Counted from the first letter of the stretch, positions 8,898 to 18,207 are shown. The stretch is DNA of 64,000 nucleotides from Exiguobacterium sp. Leaf196 (GCF_001423965.1 NZ_LMPV01000001.1:199908-263907), one strand, 5' to 3'. Made by a program: numbers and translations. The notes: generated by a model not told the origin, from the letters alone.

Positions 8898-9872
8898 ATG
8901 AAACGATGGAGTGGAATCATACTGGCATCGACACTAAGCCTTGCAGGATGCGGTAGTGTCATCGATGATCCAGAACGGGCAGTTAAGGAGCGAAAGGAAA
9001 TGGCGGTCGTCTTATCGGATGTTGGTCTTGGCGATCAATCATTCAGCGATGCAGCGATGAGCGGTATGGCGTTGTTACGGGAGAAGGAAGGCTGGTCGAT
9101 CGATTACCGGGAATTAAACGAAACGAAGACCTATAAAACAGCATTTGAAGCGTTAGCGAAAAAGAAGCCGACCGTTATCGTCGGACTCGGCTACATGGGG
9201 CAGACAGATCTTGAGACCGTTGCTAAAAAATATCCGAAACAACAATTCGCCTTGATTGATGCCGTCTCGACGTTACCGAACGTACTCTCGGTTACGTTCA
9301 AAGAGGACGAAGGAAGCTACTTAGCGGGTGCCGCTGCAGGAATCCAAACCAAGACGAATACGATTGGTTTCGTCGGTGGGATGAAGTCGCCTTTGATTGA
9401 GAAGTTCGAAAAAGGATACATAGCTGGCGCTAAAGCCGTCAATCCGAAAACAAAGGTACTCGTCGAATATGCGGAGGACTTTGCGGCGCCCGAAAAGGGA
9501 CGGACGCTTGCAAACGAAATGATGCAGAAAAAGGCAGACGTGTTATATGCAGCTGCTGGATTAACAGGGAGCGGCGTCCTTGAGGCAGCGCAAACGAAGG
9601 GGAAAAAAGCTATCGGTGTTGATAGCGATCAGACCCCGATCGCGCCTGACGCCGTCATGACGTCGATGCTAAAACAAGTTGATCTTGCGATTACGAAAAT
9701 CGGACAAGATGTGGATGCAAAAGGACTCCAATCTGGACAAGTCGTCCTTGGTGTCAAAGAAGGGGCAATCCAGTTGGCTCCAATCCGTAATACGAACTTT
9801 ACGGACGGGGAACGAAAAAAATTAGAGCAGCTGCAACAAGATGTGCTCGAAGGTAAGGTGACGATCCAATGA
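8898..9872 (+). CDS. BMP-family (PnrA/Med-like) substrate-binding lipoprotein
   Basis: A 324-residue lipoprotein: the signal peptide ends in the lipobox LAGC (Cys at residue 18), followed by a BMP/PnrA-type periplasmic-binding fold ([17 protein letters not shown], then [47 protein letters not shown]). Relatives bind purine nucleosides for ABC import, or act in regulation (Med of Bacillus). No ABC ATPase or permease is adjacent. Instead the gene overlaps the next one, a chemoreceptor, by 4 bases (ATGA). I infer that it presents a ligand, perhaps a nucleoside, to that receptor, or tunes it. The family is clear; the ligand is unknown. Confidence 0.85.
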   Translation: MKRWSGIILASTLSLAGCGSVIDDPERAVKERKEMAVVLSDVGLGDQSFSDAAMSGMALLREKEGWSIDYRELNETKTYKTAFEALAKKKPTVIVGLGYMGQTDLETVAKKYPKQQFALIDAVSTLPNVLSVTFKEDEGSYLAGAAAGIQTKTNTIGFVGGMKSPLIEKFEKGYIAGAKAVNPKTKVLVEYAEDFAAPEKGRTLANEMMQKKADVLYAAAGLTGSGVLEAAQTKGKKAIGVDSDQTPIAPDAVMTSMLKQVDLAITKIGQDVDAKGLQSGQVVLGVKEGAIQLAPIRNTNFTDGERKKLEQLQQDVLEGKVTIQ

Positions 9873-11518
9873 CGTTACGGAAACGATTTTTACTCTCAAC
9901 ATTAGTGACGATTTTGAGTGTCGTCATCTTGATGGGATGGACCTTGTTCCAACTCCGTCAAATTCAATCCTATAACGAAGACTACGGGAAACAACTCGTT
10001 GAAATTTCAGAACTCGAAACGAAGCTCTTATATGAACAGGCAGCATGGAACCGACTGGCAAGCCAACCGTCTGAGAGTCAGGCGGAGCAGGTTCAGGCTC
10101 TTAGTAGGAAGAACGAGCAAGCTTTGAATCAACTACAGAAGACATATTTGATTCCAGCGTTTCAAGAAGAGTTGAACCGGGCGGATATGAAGTATAAGAC
10201 GCTCGCTGCAAAACGGACGGAACTGACGGACGCAGTGAATCCGATTGACATTCGCTCCCATGCCGCACGAATTGAAGGTGTCCTCAGTGATCTCTATACG
10301 TTACATACGAAAAATGGGGAGTTCTATGATGTCTTACAACGTGAGGCAAAAGACGAGACATTGAATTTGACGCGGACCGTCCTAATCGCGACATTCCTCC
10401 TCTTGATTGGTCTAGCGTTATACAATTGGTACTTCGCACGTAGTATCACGCGACCAATCAGCCGTGTCGTCCGGACAGCAGAGCAAATTTCGGATGGAGA
10501 CTTGTCACAGGAACTGGTCGTATCCGGTCGAAAAGATGAGATTGGTCGACTCGAGACGGCTGTTGCGCAGATGCAAGGAACTTTACATGAGGTCATCGGA
10601 ACGATCAGTCGTTCGTCGAACACGATTCGTCAAATGAGTACGGAAGCGACGACAGAGAACGCGAACATCGTCGAAGTTTCTGGTAACATGACCCATGCGA
10701 TTAATGAGATGGCGAGCGGTACACAAACGGTGTCGGATGATATCCAGACAACGGTCAGTACGATGGCTGATATGCAACAACTCTTCGAGGAGAGCGAACA
10801 ACGCGCACAAACCGCTTATGCAGAAGGACAGGCGGCAGACCACGTGATGGTTCAAAGTAGTTCTGTCATGGAACAACAGGCTACTTCATTACGCGCGTCA
10901 ACAGAACAAAATCGTGAACTCGGTCAGAAATTAGAAGGTTTCCTTGAGCAAACGCAACAAATCGAACAGATGGCGCAACTCGTCGCTGGAGTCTCTGCGC
11001 AGACGAACTTATTGTCACTCAATGCGGCAATCGAAGCGGCGCGAGCAGGGGAAGCCGGTCGTGGATTTGCCGTCGTGGCGAGTGAAGTTAAAAAGTTAGC
11101 AGATGAGACACACGAAGCGACGCGTTCGATCTTCTCACTCGTCCGTTCGATTCGCCAAGACGGCGCTGTTTTACAAGAAGCACTCGTGCAAGCGGAGCGG
11201 GAACAGACGAACCAGGTCGAGAATTTTACACACGTCCAACAAGCATTCGGTGAGACGCGTCAAAAAGTAGCGAGTGTGACCGAAACACTCGATTATGTGA
11301 CGAAACAACTCGTACATTCGAAACAACAAGCCCGCCATGTCGTTGGTCAAGTCAGTACAGTTAGTGGTGTCATGGAAGAACTTGCAGCCGGAAATGAAGA
11401 GATTGCTGCTTCGATGCGTGATCAACAGGCATCGTTCGAACAGATTCATCAATTGATGCAAGAACTCGAGTCGACGACGACGTCACTTGACAGTCAGACA
11501 CATCAATTCAAAATTTAA
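9869..11518 (+). CDS. Methyl-accepting chemotaxis protein
   Basis: A 549-residue transmembrane chemoreceptor. TM1 (about 9-28), an extracellular helical domain of about 140 residues resembling a four-helix bundle, TM2 (about 169-189), HAMP (about 190-242) and a cytoplasmic signalling hairpin. The tip, around residues 375-415 ([18 protein letters not shown], then [15 protein letters not shown]), is the conserved CheA/CheW contact region. It overlaps the upstream lipoprotein gene by 4 bases, which suggests paired function, as in receptors that sense a ligand-loaded binding protein. No other chemotaxis gene is nearby. The family is certain; the stimulus is unknown. Confidence 0.93.
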   Translation: MTLRKRFLLSTLVTILSVVILMGWTLFQLRQIQSYNEDYGKQLVEISELETKLLYEQAAWNRLASQPSESQAEQVQALSRKNEQALNQLQKTYLIPAFQEELNRADMKYKTLAAKRTELTDAVNPIDIRSHAARIEGVLSDLYTLHTKNGEFYDVLQREAKDETLNLTRTVLIATFLLLIGLALYNWYFARSITRPISRVVRTAEQISDGDLSQELVVSGRKDEIGRLETAVAQMQGTLHEVIGTISRSSNTIRQMSTEATTENANIVEVSGNMTHAINEMASGTQTVSDDIQTTVSTMADMQQLFEESEQRAQTAYAEGQAADHVMVQSSSVMEQQATSLRASTEQNRELGQKLEGFLEQTQQIEQMAQLVAGVSAQTNLLSLNAAIEAARAGEAGRGFAVVASEVKKLADETHEATRSIFSLVRSIRQDGAVLQEALVQAEREQTNQVENFTHVQQAFGETRQKVASVTETLDYVTKQLVHSKQQARHVVGQVSTVSGVMEELAAGNEEIAASMRDQQASFEQIHQLMQELESTTTSLDSQTHQFKI

Positions 11519-11528
11519 TGAACACAGC

Positions 11529-11571
11529 AAAAGTGCACGCATTCTCAGGAAGAGAAGGCGTGCACTTTTTC
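11529..11571. terminator. Bidirectional terminator between chemoreceptor and M23 peptidase genes
   Basis: AAAAGTGCACGC pairs with GCGTGCACTTTTT. The A-rich and T-rich flanks allow it to work for both convergent genes. Confidence 0.88.
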
Positions 11572-11581
11572 TTGAATCGAC

Positions 11582-12829
11582 TTAGAAGAAGCTTTCTGGA
11601 TCGAGCTCATTCGTCCGTCCATTCGCATCATACTGGTATCCACCATCGTGGATTTCAAAATGCAAGTGTGGACCAGTCGAGTTACCGGTGCTTCCGAGAA
11701 CACCGATTTGCTGTCCTTGTTTGACTTGTTGTCCCTGTTTAACGTTCAAGGCATTCATATGGGCATACACGGTCGTATACGTTTTTCCGTCGATATTATG
11801 AGAGATATAGACGTGGTTGCCGTAAGGACCACCGGAACTTGCTAAGATGACTGTTCCATTTGCAGACGCAACGATTGGCGAGTTGAGTGGACCAGCGAAG
11901 TCGGTTCCATTGTGGTACGCATAACCATTACTTCCGCTTGCTGCACCCATTCCTTGCGAAACAGAGCCTTGAGCAGGTTTGATGAATTTACCTTTTGCTT
12001 TTGAGATGACTTTCGTGCTGGCCTTGCTAACAGATGCTGGCACTGCCGATTGTTTTGCAGCTTTTGCTGCAGCTGCTTTCGCGGCACGTGCTGCAGCTTT
12101 TTCTGCCTCTTCCTGTGCCTTCAGTTGGGCCGATGCCTCTTTCAGGCTAAGGATACTGGATTCGATTTTTTTCTTTTGCGACGTCAGACGTTTCAGAAGT
12201 GCTGTTCGCTTTTGTTTTTCTTGTTTTAATTCACGTTGTTTCTTTTTTAAAACATTACGATCTTCAATCAAGTCTTGGCGTGTCTGCTTCAGTTCTTCTT
12301 TCGCAGCTGCCAGTTCTTTTTTGTTTGATTCGTAATCTTTTAATAAAGAAGCATCACTTTCCGCGATTGTATTGAAGGCGTTGAAACGGCTAATCATATC
12401 ACCGACATCTTTTGCGCCGAAGACGGCTTCAAGCAGTGGGGCGTTATCGGCTTTCGACTGACGGACCGCTAGACGATCACCGAGCATTTTTTCTTGTTTC
12501 TTGATTTTCTTTTGCAACTTCTCGATCTTATCTTCTAATCGAGCAATCTGTTTCGTGTTTTCGTCGATTTTCTTTTGATTCTCGACGACTTGTAATGTCA
12601 GCCCATTAATCTGTTGATCCAGGGCGTAGACTTGTTGCTGTGCTTTAGATAATTGATTATTTTTTTGAGACAACGCCTCGCGTTGCTTCGATTGTTGTTG
12701 CTGGTTTTGTTGTTGCTTTTCTCTATATGAACTTGCTGCGTCGACGGGAGTTGTCGTCATGAGCGGACTTGCGAGTAAAGTGAGTGTCATGAGCGATAGC
12801 CCGAGTGACTTTCCGAAAGGTCGTTTCAT
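11582..12829 (-). CDS. Secreted M23 peptidoglycan endopeptidase with coiled coil
   Basis: A 415-residue exported cell-wall hydrolase of the EnvC/PcsB-like layout. Signal peptide with probable cleavage after VDA (about residue 31); a long Gln/Lys-rich coiled coil (about 35-260) broken by DRLAVRQSKADN and an Ala-rich stretch; then an M23 (LytM) metallopeptidase domain. The zinc ligands are visible in HNGTDFAG and GPHLHFEIHDGG, with VYAHM between them. M23 enzymes cut peptide cross-bridges; the coiled coil often serves for control by FtsEX-type partners, which is inference here. The ribosome site AAAGGA lies rather far (14 bases) from the ATG. Confidence 0.92.
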   Translation of the reverse strand: MKRPFGKSLGLSLMTLTLLASPLMTTTPVDAASSYREKQQQNQQQQSKQREALSQKNNQLSKAQQQVYALDQQINGLTLQVVENQKKIDENTKQIARLEDKIEKLQKKIKKQEKMLGDRLAVRQSKADNAPLLEAVFGAKDVGDMISRFNAFNTIAESDASLLKDYESNKKELAAAKEELKQTRQDLIEDRNVLKKKQRELKQEKQKRTALLKRLTSQKKKIESSILSLKEASAQLKAQEEAEKAAARAAKAAAAKAAKQSAVPASVSKASTKVISKAKGKFIKPAQGSVSQGMGAASGSNGYAYHNGTDFAGPLNSPIVASANGTVILASSGGPYGNHVYISHNIDGKTYTTVYAHMNALNVKQGQQVKQGQQIGVLGSTGNSTGPHLHFEIHDGGYQYDANGRTNELDPESFF

Positions 12830-13128
12830 AAACTAAGCGTCATTCCTTTCCCTTGTGAAGTGTTACCTATCCCACTCTAACAAGAAAATCAGAAAATCCA
12901 CTTTACAATTCTTTTAAAAAAATACAAGAGAAGCTAGCAGAAAGTATGAAGAATTTATGAAAATAATGATGCGTGAACAGAAGAATAAATAGAATATGTT
13001 GATATGAAAGGAAAAATCATTATGTAATTGATTGATTTCCGAATGATGTCAGAAGATATATTTTTGTAACATCGTATAAATAGAAGGTTTATTAATGTTT
13101 GAAAAAGGTATAAATATAGTTTTTGTGA
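12830..13128. other. AT-rich intergenic region upstream of the M23 peptidase gene
   Basis: About 300 bases of AT-rich sequence without a convincing gene. It presumably holds the minus-strand promoter of the peptidase gene, but I cannot assign -35 and -10 boxes with confidence. The short open frames here have atypical composition and no ribosome site. Confidence 0.5.
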
Positions 13129-13130
13129 AA

Positions 13131-13153
13131 TGAAAAAGTGCCCCGAAAGGCAC
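13131..13153 (-). terminator. Terminator of the SDR oxidoreductase gene
   Basis: Read on the minus strand, AGTGCC pairs with GGCACT around TTTCGG and is followed by TTTTTC, about 10 bases past the stop codon. Confidence 0.7.
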
Positions 13154-13163
13154 TCCATCCGAA

Positions 13164-13913
13164 TCATTCTTCATAAATCATCTTTCGTGTCATCCCACCG
13201 TCTAGGACCAGTGTTTCGCCCGTCAAGAAATCGTTATCCGGGTGTGTTAGATAGAGAGCCGCACGAGCGACATCACTTGGTTTTCCGACGCGACCAGCTG
13301 GATGTTGACTATGATCTTCAGGTGATAATTCTTGATAGTCACCGGTTTCAATCCAACCAGGAGCAATCGCGTTGACGAGAATTCCGTCTTCTCCGAGTGA
13401 GACAGCAAGTGCATGGGTCAGAGCAAAAATGCCACCTTTCGTCGATGCATAAGATTCTGTATGCGGTTCCGACATGAAGGCGCGGGTCGAAGCCAGGTTG
13501 ACGATCCGACCACCACTTTTACTTTGTTTCAAATAAGGTGTAGCGGCCTTAGTCGTTAAAAAGATACTACGCAGGTTCGTATGATGAACCCGATCCCATT
13601 CCTCAAGTGACAATTCGAGTAAGGGTTTTCGAATCATGATACCGGCGTTATTGATGACGATGTCGATACGACCAGTATGTTCAATCGCTTTCTCAATCAA
13701 CAGTTGAACGTCTTTTTCGTGTTGGATATCGAGGTGATAGAAGTAAGCCGTCCCACCATCTTCTTCAATTTGTTGAACTAATTCGTCTCCTGTCATCTGA
13801 TCGATGTCAGCAAGAACGACATTTGCGCCATGCGCAGCGTAGGTGCGGGCGAGTTCTGCACCAATGCCATTCGCGGCTCCCGTAATGATGACGGTTTGAT
13901 TAACATGATTCAT
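13164..13913 (-). CDS. Short-chain dehydrogenase/reductase (SDR)
   Basis: A 249-residue classical SDR oxidoreductase using NAD(P): cofactor motif TGAANGIG, structural NNAG, and the catalytic Ser-Tyr-Lys set (LASTRAF then YASTK), ending in FLTGETLVLDGG. The acidic residue after the second strand (LADID) favours NAD over NADP. The substrate cannot be told from sequence; relatives include glucose dehydrogenases and general-stress SDRs of Bacillus. I choose the ATG at 13913 (MNHVNQTVI) because AAAGGA lies 8 bases before it; an ATG 9 bases upstream overlaps that site. A SigB-like promoter precedes it. Confidence 0.88.
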   Translation of the reverse strand: MNHVNQTVIITGAANGIGAELARTYAAHGANVVLADIDQMTGDELVQQIEEDGGTAYFYHLDIQHEKDVQLLIEKAIEHTGRIDIVINNAGIMIRKPLLELSLEEWDRVHHTNLRSIFLTTKAATPYLKQSKSGGRIVNLASTRAFMSEPHTESYASTKGGIFALTHALAVSLGEDGILVNAIAPGWIETGDYQELSPEDHSQHPAGRVGKPSDVARAALYLTHPDNDFLTGETLVLDGGMTRKMIYEE

Positions 13914-13949
13914 AAAAATCATCCTTTCTGTAACGCTTCTCTCCCTTTT

Positions 13950-13974
13950 TTACCGTTCCATCATATCCTGAAAC
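13950..13974 (-). promoter_or_regulatory. Possible SigB promoter for the SDR gene
   Basis: On the minus strand GTTTCA is followed after 13 bases by CGGTAA, close to the SigB pattern GTTT..GGGTAA with one mismatch in the -10. It lies 37 bases upstream of the chosen SDR start. Confidence 0.35.
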
Positions 13975-14049
13975 CTGACAGGATTATCATCCGTAGGAAC
14001 AGGGAAATAGAAAAGCGTCGAAGTTACTTTAGAATGGGGGAAAATAGGA

Positions 14050-14484
14050 ATGAAATTCTCGAATCAACAATTAGAAAAACAACAAAATCAATATGCCGAA
14101 GATGCAAAAGATTATATTGATCGCCCGAAAAAGACGAACTCGCTGTTACAACGAGCAACTGCAAAGGTAAACGGGAACTCTCGTTTGTCCGTCGTCTTTT
14201 CACCGTTGACGTTGTTCGTCGATATGATTCGCGCGTACCAGTCAGGTGAATACCGTAACATTCGTCGTACGACGATCTTAAAAGTAATCGGCGCATTGGT
14301 TTATCTCGTGTCACCAATTGACCTCGTACCTGATTTCGTACTCGGATTTGGATTTGCAGACGATATCGCGGTCATCCTTTTCGTCACGAAAACAGTCTTT
14401 GAAGAATTGACACGTTTCAGCGACTGGCAAGATGAACAACAAAAACGTCGTACGCAACCATTGCAAAGCGAGGATGCGTATTGA
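14050..14484 (+). CDS. YkvA-like DUF1232 membrane protein
   Basis: A 144-residue protein of the DUF1232 (YkvA) family. The signature lies in the middle: ALVYLVSPIDLVPDFV followed by GFADDIAVI, a hydrophobic hairpin typical of the family. The N-terminus is Gln/Lys-rich (NQQLEKQQNQYAEDAKDYI) and the C-terminus polar. The function of the family is not established. The ATG follows a GGGGG-AAAATAGGA ribosome site. It stands alone, divergent from the SDR gene and with its own terminator. Confidence 0.8.
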   Translation: MKFSNQQLEKQQNQYAEDAKDYIDRPKKTNSLLQRATAKVNGNSRLSVVFSPLTLFVDMIRAYQSGEYRNIRRTTILKVIGALVYLVSPIDLVPDFVLGFGFADDIAVILFVTKTVFEELTRFSDWQDEQQKRRTQPLQSEDAY

Positions 14485-14499
14485 TCAAATAGATGATCC

Positions 14500-14530
14500 G
14501 AGCGACTTCACACAAGAAGTCGCTCTTTCT
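14500..14530 (+). terminator. Terminator after the DUF1232 gene
   Basis: GAGCGACTTC pairs perfectly with GAAGTCGCTC around ACACAA and is followed by TTTCT. Confidence 0.8.
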
Positions 14531-14614
14531 GATGTAAAAAGAGCCGTTTCCTGTACGCCCTCTTGAAATTTCGATACACTAGAAATAGTTGGTAAAGAGA
14601 GAGGGAGGGCGAAA

Positions 14615-15178
14615 ATGGGACACCACTGGATGGAATCATACGGTTATATCGGGATCATGATGACGCTCATGTTTCCATTCATACCGAGCGAAGTACCGCT
14701 CGCGTATGCAGGATATCTCGTGCATACGGCACAGGCGAATCTGCTATTCATGGTGTTCCTTGCTGTAGTAAGCTTCGTCATTAGTCAGAACCTCTTTTTT
14801 ACGATTGGACAGTTCGGGAGTGAACGGTTATTGAATCGTTTATTCAAATGGTTTCGGATTTCGGAAACAAAAATGCTCCAGTTTCAGACGCAAATGGAGA
14901 CGAAAGGACGCTATATTCTTCTTCTTTCTCCGATGTGGCGTATCGGATTTGCGATTGGTGCCGGTCTAACTGGTGTTTCACGCTGGACGTTTACCGTCGT
15001 GACGACGATTTCCTTTTTCCTCTGGTCGACGCTCTTCATTTGGGGCGGGAAAGCTGTTGGTCATGAATGGCGAAAATTGCATCACCTCAATCATCCGATA
15101 GTTTGGATTGGTTTAGGCGTGTTGATTACGGTTGGCTATTTGATTCAGAAAAAGAGAAAAGCAAAAAAAGAGATGTAA
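14615..15178 (+). CDS. DedA-family membrane protein
   Basis: A 187-residue DedA (SNARE-associated/VTT domain) membrane protein: the N-terminal re-entrant segment FPFIPSEVPLAYAGYL, the LLSPMWRIGFAIGAGLTGVSRW stretch carrying the family's conserved Arg and Gly residues, and C-terminal helices ending in a very basic KKRKAKKEM tail. DedA proteins are lipid scramblases or transporters; some recycle undecaprenyl phosphate. It lies 13 bases upstream of a HAD phosphatase gene, suggesting an operon. The family is solid; the specific lipid is unknown. Confidence 0.85.
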   Translation: MGHHWMESYGYIGIMMTLMFPFIPSEVPLAYAGYLVHTAQANLLFMVFLAVVSFVISQNLFFTIGQFGSERLLNRLFKWFRISETKMLQFQTQMETKGRYILLLSPMWRIGFAIGAGLTGVSRWTFTVVTTISFFLWSTLFIWGGKAVGHEWRKLHHLNHPIVWIGLGVLITVGYLIQKKRKAKKEM

Positions 15179-15191
15179 AAGGAGTGGGAAC

Positions 15192-15824
15192 ATGGCAATT
15201 ATCTTATTCGATATTGACGGTACATTGATTGACTCAACGGAACAAATGACAGAAGCAATCCATCGGGCGATGGAGGACATGCCGCATCTTCCAAAACCTT
15301 CGCAAGAAAGTGTTCAGGCAAGCTACGGTCTTGCAGGAAGCGCCTTTTGGCGAAAAGCGATTCCGGAAGCCTCAGAAGAGGATATTCGTTTAATTCGAAA
15401 AAAGAGACATGGTCATCTAGAAGCAACGATGGTTGAACAGAACGTCTTGTTCGACGGAATTCGATCATTATTGCAAGCTCTTGTTTCAGCGGGACACACG
15501 GTCTCAACTGCAAGTAATTGCGGCAACCATTATCTAAACCTTGTGCTTGATAGTCAGGAAATCCGCTCGTTCTTCACAAGTCCGAAATGCTTGGAATCCG
15601 TCAATGGAAAAGAAAAATCGGATATCTTACGCGCTCACCGCGATGAGTTTGGAGAAGGATCTTACTGGATGATTGGAGATCGGTCTTCTGATGTCGAAGC
15701 GGCTCGTAAGGAACATATGCCGGTCGTCTTATGTCAATATGGTTTTGGTACGCCATCCGAGTGGAATTCGGCAGATCATGTCATCGAGACACCGCTTGAT
15801 TTGTTAACAGTGATTGAAAAATAA
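15192..15824 (+). CDS. HAD-superfamily phosphatase
   Basis: A 210-residue HAD hydrolase: motif I DIDGTLIDS with the nucleophile Asp at residue 7 and the acid/base Asp at 9, an alpha-helical cap (about 15-80), motif II TASNCG, the motif III lysine in KEKSDIL and motif IV IGDRSSDVEAA. This is the Gph/PpaX/beta-phosphoglucomutase branch, acting on small phosphate esters. The substrate cannot be inferred. AAAAGGAGTGGGAAC precedes the ATG, and the gene is probably co-transcribed with the DedA gene. Confidence 0.85.
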   Translation: MAIILFDIDGTLIDSTEQMTEAIHRAMEDMPHLPKPSQESVQASYGLAGSAFWRKAIPEASEEDIRLIRKKRHGHLEATMVEQNVLFDGIRSLLQALVSAGHTVSTASNCGNHYLNLVLDSQEIRSFFTSPKCLESVNGKEKSDILRAHRDEFGEGSYWMIGDRSSDVEAARKEHMPVVLCQYGFGTPSEWNSADHVIETPLDLLTVIEK

Positions 15825-15833
15825 AGAAGTAAG

Positions 15834-15884
15834 AAGCCAAGCTAGACACGTCGATTTTTTCAGACGGTCGGCTTGGCTTTTTTG
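15834..15884. terminator. Terminator between HAD and PTS IIC-like genes
   Basis: AAGCCAAGC and GCTTGGCTTTTTTG form the stem base, with a 30-base insert that can fold further (GACACGTC...GACGGTC). The T run serves the plus-strand gene; it may also act on the convergent minus-strand gene. Confidence 0.75.
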
Positions 15885-15910
15885 TGGTTAAAATATCAAT
15901 CAAGATGCAC

Positions 15911-16969
15911 TTACTCGAAATCAAGTCGGTACGGTTCTGCGCTCATCCATGGACGGAACTTCCGGAAGAGTAGATGGAACAATAAACAGAGAATAATGGG
16001 TAAGACGATAAAAAGACCAAGCACGAATGTCATATTGAAGAGCGTCCATCCTCCTGACATCAGGTGTAGCGCATTGATTGGACCGATTAAACCAGACATT
16101 CCAAATCCGGCACTAAACGGTGTACCTTGAACACCGAGCATTCCAGCTAATGCACCAAGGATAGCGGCACTACACATGACAGGTAGAATCATCAATGGAT
16201 TACGAATGAAGTTCGCCATCTGAATTTTAGGAGAACCGAGAAAATGAGCAATCGACGTTCCGCGTGAATTCGCTTGCCAACCGGCAATCGCAAGACCAAA
16301 CCCAGCGGCACAGACACCTAGATTGGCAGCTCCGGCAGCAACACCCGATAAACTGATCGCGGTCGCAATGCCGACCGTCGAAAGCGGAGAGACGATGAGA
16401 ACGGAAAAGGCGACCGCAATTAGAATGCCCATCAAGACGGGTTGAAGTGCCGTGAAGTCTGAGATGACATGTCCTATTGCTGTTGTGATCCGTGTGACGA
16501 ACGGATACGTCAGAACACCAATTCCACCGGCACCGACAATCAAAATCGTTGGCATGACAAGGACCGTATATGTTTTGAAGCGTTCACCAATCAATAAGAC
16601 GATTGCTGTTGCAATAGCTGCCGTCAAACCAGCATTGATGACATCACCTGTACCGACGAAAACGAATGTCGCATCCGCACGGGTCGCAACACCTGAGCCG
16701 ACGACCGTCGCGAGTCCAATCGATGTGGTGGCGATCGGTGTTACTTTAAATTGCATCGCTACGGCGACACCAATCACCATTGGTAAAAGTCGCATCGCGA
16801 GTGTCGTTGCGTCCAAAACGTGTTGGGCACCAGAAACGTATGGCAATAATGCCTTAGCGAGTTCACCGAGTAAGGCTCCTGGAATAAGGGCAACGAGAAT
16901 TCCAATACTGAGACCGTTTAAAACATGCACTGCAAATTGACGTGGCTGACGCAAAATAGATGAATCCAC
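15911..16969 (-). CDS. PTS IIC-like membrane permease (PTS_EIIC_2 family)
   Basis: A 352-residue, highly hydrophobic protein with about nine to ten membrane segments rich in Gly and Ala. The pattern (NGLSIGILVALIPGALLGEL near the start, GVAAGAANLGVCAAGFGLAIAGW and GMSGLIGPINALHLMSGGW later) matches the PTS_EIIC_2 family of proteins annotated as PTS sugar IIC subunits. No IIA or IIB gene is near, so its energy source and substrate are open. AGGAGAGG lies before the ATG. It is a lone gene between the terminator shared with the HAD gene and a divergent oxidoreductase. Confidence 0.75.
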   Translation of the reverse strand: MDSSILRQPRQFAVHVLNGLSIGILVALIPGALLGELAKALLPYVSGAQHVLDATTLAMRLLPMVIGVAVAMQFKVTPIATTSIGLATVVGSGVATRADATFVFVGTGDVINAGLTAAIATAIVLLIGERFKTYTVLVMPTILIVGAGGIGVLTYPFVTRITTAIGHVISDFTALQPVLMGILIAVAFSVLIVSPLSTVGIATAISLSGVAAGAANLGVCAAGFGLAIAGWQANSRGTSIAHFLGSPKIQMANFIRNPLMILPVMCSAAILGALAGMLGVQGTPFSAGFGMSGLIGPINALHLMSGGWTLFNMTFVLGLFIVLPIILCLLFHLLFRKFRPWMSAEPYRLDFE

Positions 16970-17156
16970 AAAATCCTCTCCTTATGTAACGCTTTTGTGC
17001 ATAACAGTATAAAAGTTATGAATTGTGTTTTATCTTACGGTAAGAACAGAAGGACGTCAAGAAAAAGTTAGAAAATTCCAAACGAGCAAAGGATTCGTCT
17101 TTCAGAAACGGAATTGTTACAGTGAAGAAGTATATTGAATGAGGAGGTCATGAATC

Positions 17157-18152
17157 ATGTCAGAACAACGTATCGTATTAGCGGAACGACCAAACGGAAA
17201 ACCAACAGGGGAAACATTCCGTTATGAATCATTTGAGTTAGCAGATTTACGAGAAGGGCAAGTCGCACTGGAGTCACTCTATATCTCAGTCGATCCATAT
17301 ATGCGGGGACGTATGAACGATACGCGTTCTTATTCGCAACCGTTTGAGATTGATGAACCGATTCACGGGGGTGTCGTAGCGCGTGTCATCGAGTCTAAAA
17401 GTGAGGCGTTCAAGTCAGGTGATGTCGTCGTGGGGATGCTCGATTGGGCAACGAAAGCAGTCGTCGATGCGAAAAGTGTCCGTAAAATCGATGAGCAGAT
17501 CGCTCCAATCTCAACAGCGCTCGGTGTTCTCGGAATGACAGGGATGACGGCGTATTTCGGGTTGCTTGATATCGGGAATCCACAGCCAGGAGAAACTGTT
17601 GTCGTATCGGCAGCAGCAGGGGCTGTTGGATCGATCGTTGGTCAAATCGCTAAAATCAAAGGTGCACGAGTAGTTGGGATTGCAGGAAGTGACGAAAAGT
17701 TACAGCACTTAAAAGCAGATCTTGGTTTTGACGAAGTCATCAACTACAAAACGGAAGACATCCGGAAAGCATTAGACCGGACGTGTCCAGACGGCATCGA
17801 TGTTTATTTTGAAAATGTCGGTGGAGAGATCGGCGATGCGGTTCTGGATCGGCTTAATCCATTCGCGCGGGTACCGGTCTGCGGCGCTATTTCTGGGTAT
17901 AACGCACAACAGGACATCGGTCCACGTGTTCAATCGAAATTAATCATTGCGCGTGCGCGCATGCAAGGTTTCTTAGTGGGGGATTATGGCAAACGATTCA
18001 AGGAAGCGGCTGAGCAACTCGGTCAATGGGTCAGTGAAGGGAAATTACGATATGAAGAGACGATCTTTGAAGGCTTCGATCGTGTACCAGATGCTTTCCT
18101 CGGATTATTCGATGGCTCGAACACAGGGAAACTATTAGTAAAAGTTAAGTAA
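17157..18152 (+). CDS. NADP-dependent oxidoreductase (YfmJ/CurA-like MDR)
   Basis: A 331-residue zinc-free medium-chain dehydrogenase/reductase of the prostaglandin reductase/CurA/YfmJ group. Typical are SVDPYMRGRM in the GroES-like half, GMTGMTAYFGLLDIG and the nucleotide-binding VVVSAAAGAVGSIVGQIAKIKGA, with VYFENVGGEIGD and the ending TGKLLVKVK. These enzymes reduce alpha,beta-unsaturated ketones and aldehydes with NADPH, a detoxifying role. GAGGAGG precedes the ATG. It is monocistronic, with a strong terminator. Confidence 0.93.
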   Translation: MSEQRIVLAERPNGKPTGETFRYESFELADLREGQVALESLYISVDPYMRGRMNDTRSYSQPFEIDEPIHGGVVARVIESKSEAFKSGDVVVGMLDWATKAVVDAKSVRKIDEQIAPISTALGVLGMTGMTAYFGLLDIGNPQPGETVVVSAAAGAVGSIVGQIAKIKGARVVGIAGSDEKLQHLKADLGFDEVINYKTEDIRKALDRTCPDGIDVYFENVGGEIGDAVLDRLNPFARVPVCGAISGYNAQQDIGPRVQSKLIIARARMQGFLVGDYGKRFKEAAEQLGQWVSEGKLRYEETIFEGFDRVPDAFLGLFDGSNTGKLLVKVK

Positions 18153-18159
18153 TACGCCA

Positions 18160-18196
18160 AAAGAGGTTGCGGAATTATTCCGCAACCTCTTTTTTA
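18160..18196. terminator. Terminator after the oxidoreductase gene
   Basis: AAAGAGGTTGCGGAA pairs with TTCCGCAACCTCTTT, with A and T runs on both flanks, so it can also end the convergent small gene. Confidence 0.93.
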
Positions 18197-18207
18197 TGGC
18201 ATGAGAT

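Noticed and set aside
12830-12850. Tiny leader frame ATG ACG CTT AGT TTA TGA overlapping the M23 start
   Set aside because: Five codons whose start abuts the ribosome site with no spacing; a chance overlap is more likely than a leader peptide.
12955-13167. 70-codon minus-strand open frame in the AT-rich gap before the M23 peptidase gene
   Set aside because: It overlaps the terminator of the SDR gene, is composed of low-complexity AT-rich codons and lacks a clear ribosome site.
13929-16994. Shared TGTAACGCTT before the SDR gene (near 13929) and the PTS IIC-like gene (near 16985)
   Set aside because: A 10-base match in two 5' regions. It looks like a cre half but the spacing does not fit the cre consensus; probably chance.
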